Shown: positions 58,378 through 64,000 of the stretch, in pieces
Position numbering within the stretch: position 1 is the first letter of the stretch
How the letters are laid out: every line of letters starts with the position of its first letter
Source: Linnemannia hyalina
Lineage: Eukaryota > Mortierellomycota > Mortierellomycetes > Mortierellales > Mortierellaceae
Assembly: GCA_019671135.1 (NCBI GenBank)
Contig: JAHRHY010000004.1
Location: forward strand, 1,240,001-1,304,000
DNA length: 64,000 nt
Direction of reading: 5' to 3'
Made by a program: the position numbers and the translations under genes
The notes under the pieces: model-generated
What the model was told of the DNA's origin: nothing
Databases searched by the model: none
Seen by the model: only the letters and a program-made list of their open reading frames with translations

Positions 58378-61350
58378 TGTGATATTCTAGGAGGAAGAAA
58401 GGGTGGAGAAGGGGTAAAGGTGAGGGTGAAGGGTGAAGGGTGAAGGGTGATGAGGAAAGAAGGAGGGGATGAGTGAAGAGGAATGAGGAGAAAAGAAGAA
58501 AAGGAGAAAAAAGAAAAGGGAATGGGCGACAAAGAAGGGAGGGTTAAATATTGTTTGGAGTTTGAATACACCCTCGGCGGAATGAATTGTTCAGAAATGA
58601 ATGGGTGGTGAGGAATTAACGGCCCATTCGCTCGTCCGACATGGGCGTACAATCATCACCTTGTTCGGCGAACAAGTGCGAACACTCATGCCCACAATCA
58701 TCAATGGGGTTGCTCCCCATGAACAGAGTCAACCATTCGAACTATCGAACGACATAGGGACAACCACCAAGAAACACACTCTCTCATCCTTACCCTCCTT
58801 TCCACTCTCGAGACTCTAAACTGACCTGGACTGAACCGGATCTTGGACAACTTCTTTTTGGCTGAGCTGACCTTGAACCTTTTGAGGTCTCCTCTTCTTG
58901 ACCGTGGACAAGTCGTACTTTACTTTTAACAAAACGGCGACAACACGACACACGACACCGATGGGGTTTCGACCCCACAAAAATAACACATTTTTTTTCT
59001 TTTCCCTTCACACCTTCGCTCTCGTCGGTTTTTTTTCCATTTTTTTCATCATCCGCGCACCTTTTTATAACACTCACACGGAGCATGAGGAAAAATAAAT
59101 TCATTTCCAGTAGCCGGTTAACCCATGGAGGGTTCACTGTCATTGTCTTCTTTTTCTTCACTGTACCGGAGGATTGTAGGAAGTTCCTATACAATACATT
59201 GTGAAGATGGATGACAGTGAATAAACTGTTTCCTCCCCCCAACAAGAATAATGGGTGGTCTTGGCCAGTGGTACACAAACAAAGAGTGGATGGATAAAGG
59301 GGTCAGTAGTGTGGCAGGCACATCGAAACTCTCTTCCTCTTTCTTCCTTTCCCCTTGGACGTTGGTTTTGTCTCTGTTCCAGGGCGAAAAAGTTCATTGT
59401 TTGTTTATGCGTCCTACGAGTGGGTGGTTGATGTTTGACTAAAAAGAACACTTTTTTGTTCATTTGTTGTTTATCATTATTCAATTCGCATGTTTGAGTT
59501 GCATTGAAAAGACATGATAAAAAAATATCCCCACACTCCCTTGCTTTCAATACAACATTGAAGCTGACGACGAGACGAAGAGTGGGAGGGGGTGGGAGAT
59601 GGAAGGGCAAAGAAGTCGACGGAAAAAAGGACCGAACAAGTGCCCTGCCTACCCTTTTTTTTTTTTTTTTTTTTTCCTTTGTGGAAATATGAAATCGAAG
59701 GTTTGAGGCTCTCATTCAGGTCCCTCTCTCCTCGTTTCTGTTGATGATCTTATCGAAACCTTGATCCTCCAGGGCAAATATCATGCGAGGTACACTGTAA
59801 ATCAAATTTGAAGGGAGCAAAGAGTGAAGAAACTCGACTACGCAACCCGTAGAGCAAGGAAGCGAGTTGACAAACAATCAAGGAAAGAACAAAAAGAGGT
59901 TGCAGGGGACAATTGATAGTTGAGAAACTACAGCTTCTGTAGACAGATGGTAAAGCCAAAAGAATCGACTGAAAGGTGAGTGGCTCTTACTCGACTGCTT
60001 TGAATAGAAGACCCGAATGAATTGGTATTAGAGTTCATCATAATCTCAAGAACAACACCCTAAGATCTTGGCCAAAAACAGCCTATCCGGAGAAAGGGAG
60101 AAAAGGAGGAAGGGAGAAAGGGTAAAGGGCATCATAGGCGAGTAACAGTGGAGGAGGCAAGAGAAGAAAGCGAGCTGCTCACACATTTCTTTGCAGTGTG
60201 ATAATGTTGGTGTTAAAGAAGGATGAGTCGAGGAAACGAGTGTGTTAGCTTTGCTCTCCTTCTCCCTCCCTCTCTCATCTCTCCACTCTCAATCCTTCTA
60301 AAGTTCTGACATAGTTTCTCTTCTCACCTGTTTCCTCCACATCGATATCTCGTCTATCAAAGCATGGTTGCACAAGTACGCTTCGTCGCACCAGATGATA
60401 AACCGATAAAAAAGAAACAAAGAAAGGAAAGGAAAGGCAAGGAAAGGAAAGGAAGGAAGGAAAGAAAAAGAAATCGAAAATCAGTTTGAGATCGATCCGG
60501 CTCTTGTTCCTGAGGCTTCTCTTTATCAGTTTGTGTGCGTTTGGGGTAGTTTGGTCACAGGAGTTGAGAAGAGAGAGAGGGGGGGAGAGAGAGAGAGGCG
60601 GGGAGAGAGAGAGAGAGAGGGAAGGAGATGTGGTTGAATGGGGTTGACGAGAGTGAGAGTGCCTTGTGAACTTGAAGAAGGAGGGCTAGTGTGTACAGCC
60701 TTAAGCATTTCGAGAATCCTGCGCCCACTCCTCCTATCCATTTACTCATATCTATGCCGACGCCTCCCTTTCTTCTGCCTCCAAGAAGGGTGGAAAGTCA
60801 ATCAAATCAAATCAAAACAAAGATGAAAAGAAACAAAGGGCAAAAATAAAAAAAAGATCTAGACCGATAAGAAACAAAAAAAAAGGTACAACATGCATTG
60901 GCCCTGCAAGATTCAAACTTGATTTCCTATCTCTCTCCAATCCGAGTCCTTCTCTAAAAATCCGGACTCAAAAACATGTTTATGAAAAAAAAAAAAGGTG
61001 GGGTCGGTGGGAGAGAACCTTGCTTGTGGACTCGTGATGCTTCAGGTCTCGTTGAACCAATGGCCCGTCTTGTTTCTCATCTGTGTTATCAAAATGAAAG
61101 ATAATGGCTCTTTCCGTAGTCTGCTCTTTGTACATGTACCTTGGGATAAAATGACAAAGAAAGAAGTAAGCAAGAACGAGCAAAGAAAAGGGGAATGAAC
61201 GAAGGAGCATGCGACGGAGAAAAAAGGGCAGATCAATGGCCAACCAAATCAGCTTGACCAAAAATGAAACTGTGTCAGGAAATAAACCATTGTTTGGGGT
61301 GTAAAGATGAACGAACAATGTGAGGGTATAGCGCTCTCGCTTTTTTTTTA
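58378..61350. other. Long intergenic region, no gene recognised
   Basis: About 3 kb of low-complexity sequence: a (GGTGAA)n-like purine tract at 58405-58450, T runs near 58985 and 59655-59675, GGAAA repeats near 60420-60460, and a (GA)n block near 60570-60625. The open frames are short and compositional. Confidence 0.6.
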
Positions 61351-63939
61351 TTAGGGCGCGCGTTGTCCGACCAGGATGTAATAGTCAATATACGAATTGT
61401 TCTCCTCACACTCCCGGATCCAGCTCTGCACCATCACTCCATATGCCTTAGTTGACGCTGCGTCCTTTGGGTAACTGGCACTTTCTCGAAGAGCCGCCTG
61501 CAGGTTCTGGAACATCAGCACCATGTTCTCAGCCATGGCCTCGCCTACCCGTCCACCCCATGCTCCAACAGGGATCGAGAGTCTCTCCAACTTGACGTTT
61601 TGAAACCCCACCATCTCCGACTCGCAGAGACGCTTCATTTTCTCGCCTGCAAAGTCAAAATCCAGTCCGCGTTCTTCCTGCAACAACTTAGAGATCCAAC
61701 GCATCACCTCCCGCGTCCTTGGTCCTGCCCGGTGAACTCGCATGCAGGGCTCAAACAATTCGATCCACCCGCCTGGCTTCATCACTCTACGCAACTCCTT
61801 CAGGGCAACAGGCCAGTCATCAATAGTGAGTGCGAGATACAGGAACCGCTGGTACACAAAGTCAAAGTAGTGATCCGGGAACGAAAGTCGACTCAAGATG
61901 TTGGACTGGACAAAGAGACAGTTACTCGGCACTGGTTGAGACATGCCAGGAAACAGGTCAGGGTTGAGGTCGACACCGTAAACAGTTGCGCTTGGATACT
62001 CCTTTGCCATTTCCTACATTAGATTGAAACGACATAAAAAATGGGTGAGTTGAGGGCGTCAAAAAATATTACGAGAGGAAGAATGAACGAAAAACAAAGC
62101 ACAAAAGGGAACAGTGCAGCCGGCATGTTGCCCATTTTGAGGTTTGTTTGTTTTTTCTTGTGCGACACCACAATAATAACAGTGAGACAGTCAAATCTAT
62201 GCGATGATTCAAAACTGGATAACTTACCATAGCCCATTCTCCCAGTCCGCAGCCAGAATCCAGGATTCGGTCAATATCGTATCGAAGGGGAGCGTGAGCG
62301 TTCCCTCCTCCAATGTACTTCCACAGAGCGTGCTGACCCTTTTGACTGTGTGTGAGCAGTGGAAGAGAATGAACAAGAACAAAAAAAAAAACTCTTATTA
62401 ATAAGGTCCTGACACCTTTTGCTTTCTTGCCATGTGGCGGCCCACAAAATGCTGTATCATAAGGACCCAAGGTTTTGAAACATACCTGTCATGCACACTG
62501 TGGCTAATAGTTGGGATGCTGGATGCACTGAGTCGTTTTCTCTCTTCCATCCAGGCAAAGTTGGGAGTGGGTCTCTTCCTTGACTTCGGACCATTGTTCT
62601 CCTTCTTCTCGGACTCGGAGCTCTCCGAGTCTGTGTCTGAAAGAGAGTCAACGCCATCCTCCTCGTCCTCCTCCTCTAATGACTCGATCAGCGACAAGCC
62701 CTGGGGATGGTTGCCAAACAGTGACCGAAGGGAGGACAGAGTAGAACTAGGTCGCAATCCTGGATGGAGATCGTACAGGTCAGTAGAGTCGGTGGTCAGT
62801 TGCTCGATCTGCTCGGATGCTGTTGGGATGGTGAGGGATGAATCTGGAGTTTGTAGGTCGATGGGCGAGCCGGGTGTCGATCCGGCAGAGAGGCGAGACG
62901 AACTAGAGGAGACAGCCGAGGAAAGGGAGGAGATGGATGGGGTATTGAGCTTGGACCATGACATGACCAGCCGACCCACCCGAGGCTCTTTCTTCAGACT
63001 CTGGAAGGTTGGGTTAGAGACAGGGGGAAGAGGAGGAGGACTGGCAGGGGTGATGCTATGTCCGTGGCCGTAAAAGTGTCCATCAAATTGATGCTCTTGC
63101 TCCGAGAGGGTTGTCGATGGCGAGTTGGAGGGGCCGTCGCCTTGGGCGGGGTTTGAATGGTTCTGGACAGTCTCCGGTTGGGAGGCTGCTGCTGCCGCCA
63201 TCGCCGCCGCCGCTGCCGTGATAGAATTTGGTCGCGGTTTCGGAACAGATGGAGGGGCTGAGGGCTTGTTCGTGCCATTGACAGACGATACGGGGCTGGC
63301 AGGAGTGCAGGCAGGGGTGCCGGTGTTGGCACGACTGAGGGTGGGCACGTGGGGTAGGCCAGACATGTTGCGACAGGTGTTGTTGACGATCTTGACGCTC
63401 CCTGGTGGTTGGTAATACTGGTGGCTGTGAAAGTTGTACTGGTGAAGCATGTGGGCCGAGGACCTGGGCTTTTGTTTGAGCCAATCCTTAGCCTCGGGAG
63501 AGGTTCCCAGGAGACGGAGGTCTGCAGAGAGTTGTTGCTGCTGTTGGCGGTAGTTGGAGTTGTGGTCAAAGTCGTGCCTAGTGGGAGAGAGGGATGGACC
63601 ACCACCGTTTGAATCAGTGCCTAGGCTGTTCTCTCGCCGTTGATAGCGGTGATCGGGGTGGTTTTGCCGGGGAATTGCGACTGGTGAGGAGGGGAGGGGA
63701 CTGGAGGGTCCCTGAGAGGGAGTGGGTTTGATTGGAGCATATGCATCATAGACATGTGTCGACAGGGAGGTGGTTGTGGTGGAGGCCGATATTGAGAGGG
63801 CCGTTGCAGAGACGGTTGGACTAAGGGGCGAGTTCTCGGAGGATGACTTGTAATGGTAATGGGTATGGGTGGGGGAAACGATTGACGGTGCATAGGAGGT
63901 GTTGTTGCTAGGGCGGGGACTGTTGGGCGATGTAGCCAT
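61351..63939 (-). CDS. LaeA/UMTA-like SAM methyltransferase with long disordered N-terminus
   Basis: Exons 63939-62486, 62345-62228 and 62013-61351 give about 744 aa. Residues 1-470 are Ser/Pro/Thr/Gln-rich and disordered, with a poly-Ala block and an acidic stretch (LEEEDEEDGVDSLSDTDSES). The class I methyltransferase follows: the entry motif QKGQHALWKY, SAM motif I DSGCGLGEW (514-522, where LGCG-type proteins have D-x-G-C-G), VYGVDLNPDLFP, then LSFPDHYFDFVYQRFLYLAL, and ELRRVMKPGGWIELFEPC. This layout is shared with fungal LaeA- and UMTA-type proteins, some of which regulate secondary metabolism and development; the substrate is unknown. The introns are ordinary GT-AG. The ATG at 63939 is the first of the frame; the 5' UTR runs out of the window. 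Confidence 0.88.
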
Positions 63940-64000
63940 ACGAGTGGAGTAGAAGTTTGCTTGACGGACAGAGTCGACGTTGTTGTTGTTGTCGTTGAGG

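Noticed and set aside
58970..58995. tRNA T-arm-like GGGGTTTCGACCCC
   Set aside because: No matching D arm, anticodon arm or acceptor stem on either strand.
60895..60945. Possible minus-strand tRNA fragment (AAGTTTGAATCTT)
   Set aside because: B-box-like match only; the remainder of a cloverleaf is absent.
1..64000. CRISPR array, operon-type RBS, riboswitch or prokaryotic mobile elements
   Set aside because: The window is a spliced fungal nuclear region; no regularly spaced repeat-spacer array or bacterial gene was seen.

Overview
The window is nuclear DNA from a filamentous fungus. The likeliest source is an early-diverging Mucoromycota lineage, probably Mortierellomycotina; that placement is inference from gene style and was not tested. 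Supporting signs are densely spaced spliced genes with short GT-AG introns (about 60-280 nt, GTAAGT/GTATGT donors, CTAAC/CTGAC branch sites, TAG acceptors), long Gln- and Ser-rich regulators, a LaeA/UMTA-like methyltransferase and a CBM18-GH18 chitinase. Exon joins given here were built by hand from frame and phase.

Layout. 1-5.9 kb: three tightly packed minus-strand genes, an HSBP1-like protein cut by the window edge, the tRNA m5U methyltransferase Trm2, and a TFIIIC 90-kDa-like subunit. 8.1-10.7 kb: a plus-strand CreA/Mig1-like factor with two pairs of C2H2 fingers. 11.1-12.2 kb: two abutting retrotransposon 3' ends, followed by a tRNA-Leu(AAG). 12.5-13.8 kb: uroporphyrinogen-III synthase, enclosed by an inverted duplication whose second arm carries another tRNA-Leu(AAG) at 15.9 kb. 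16.1-18.6 kb: splicing factor SF1/BBP. 19.1-23.4 kb: a CCCH plus NFX1 zinc-finger SF1 helicase of the ZNFX1/Hrr1 type. 24.2-25.0 kb: an acidic protein of unknown function. 25.2-28.5 kb: chitinase. 29-30.9 kb: Zn2Cys6 factor. 32-38 kb: three co-oriented translation genes (eL37, Pno1, eRF1). 38.7-41.7 kb: divergent alpha/beta hydrolase and a Lys/Gly/His-rich single-pass protein. 42-48.9 kb: a nine-exon SH3-RasGEF. 52.2-53.7 kb: 5-formyl-THF cyclo-ligase. 53.9-54.6 kb: a third retrotransposon 3' end with a clear target-site duplication, just upstream of tRNA-Lys(TTT). 56.5-58.4 kb: hexokinase. 61.4-63.9 kb: LaeA-like methyltransferase.

Most genes are housekeeping: tRNA modification, Pol III transcription, splicing, ribosome assembly, termination, heme, folate and glycolysis. 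The most interesting signal is a family of poly(A)-tailed, 5'-truncated, probably LINE-derived insertions. All three copies point the same way, and they lie upstream of tRNA genes at two separate loci. Both of the nearest insertions sit about 120-140 bp from the tRNA 5' end, which suggests a tRNA-gene-targeted non-LTR element.
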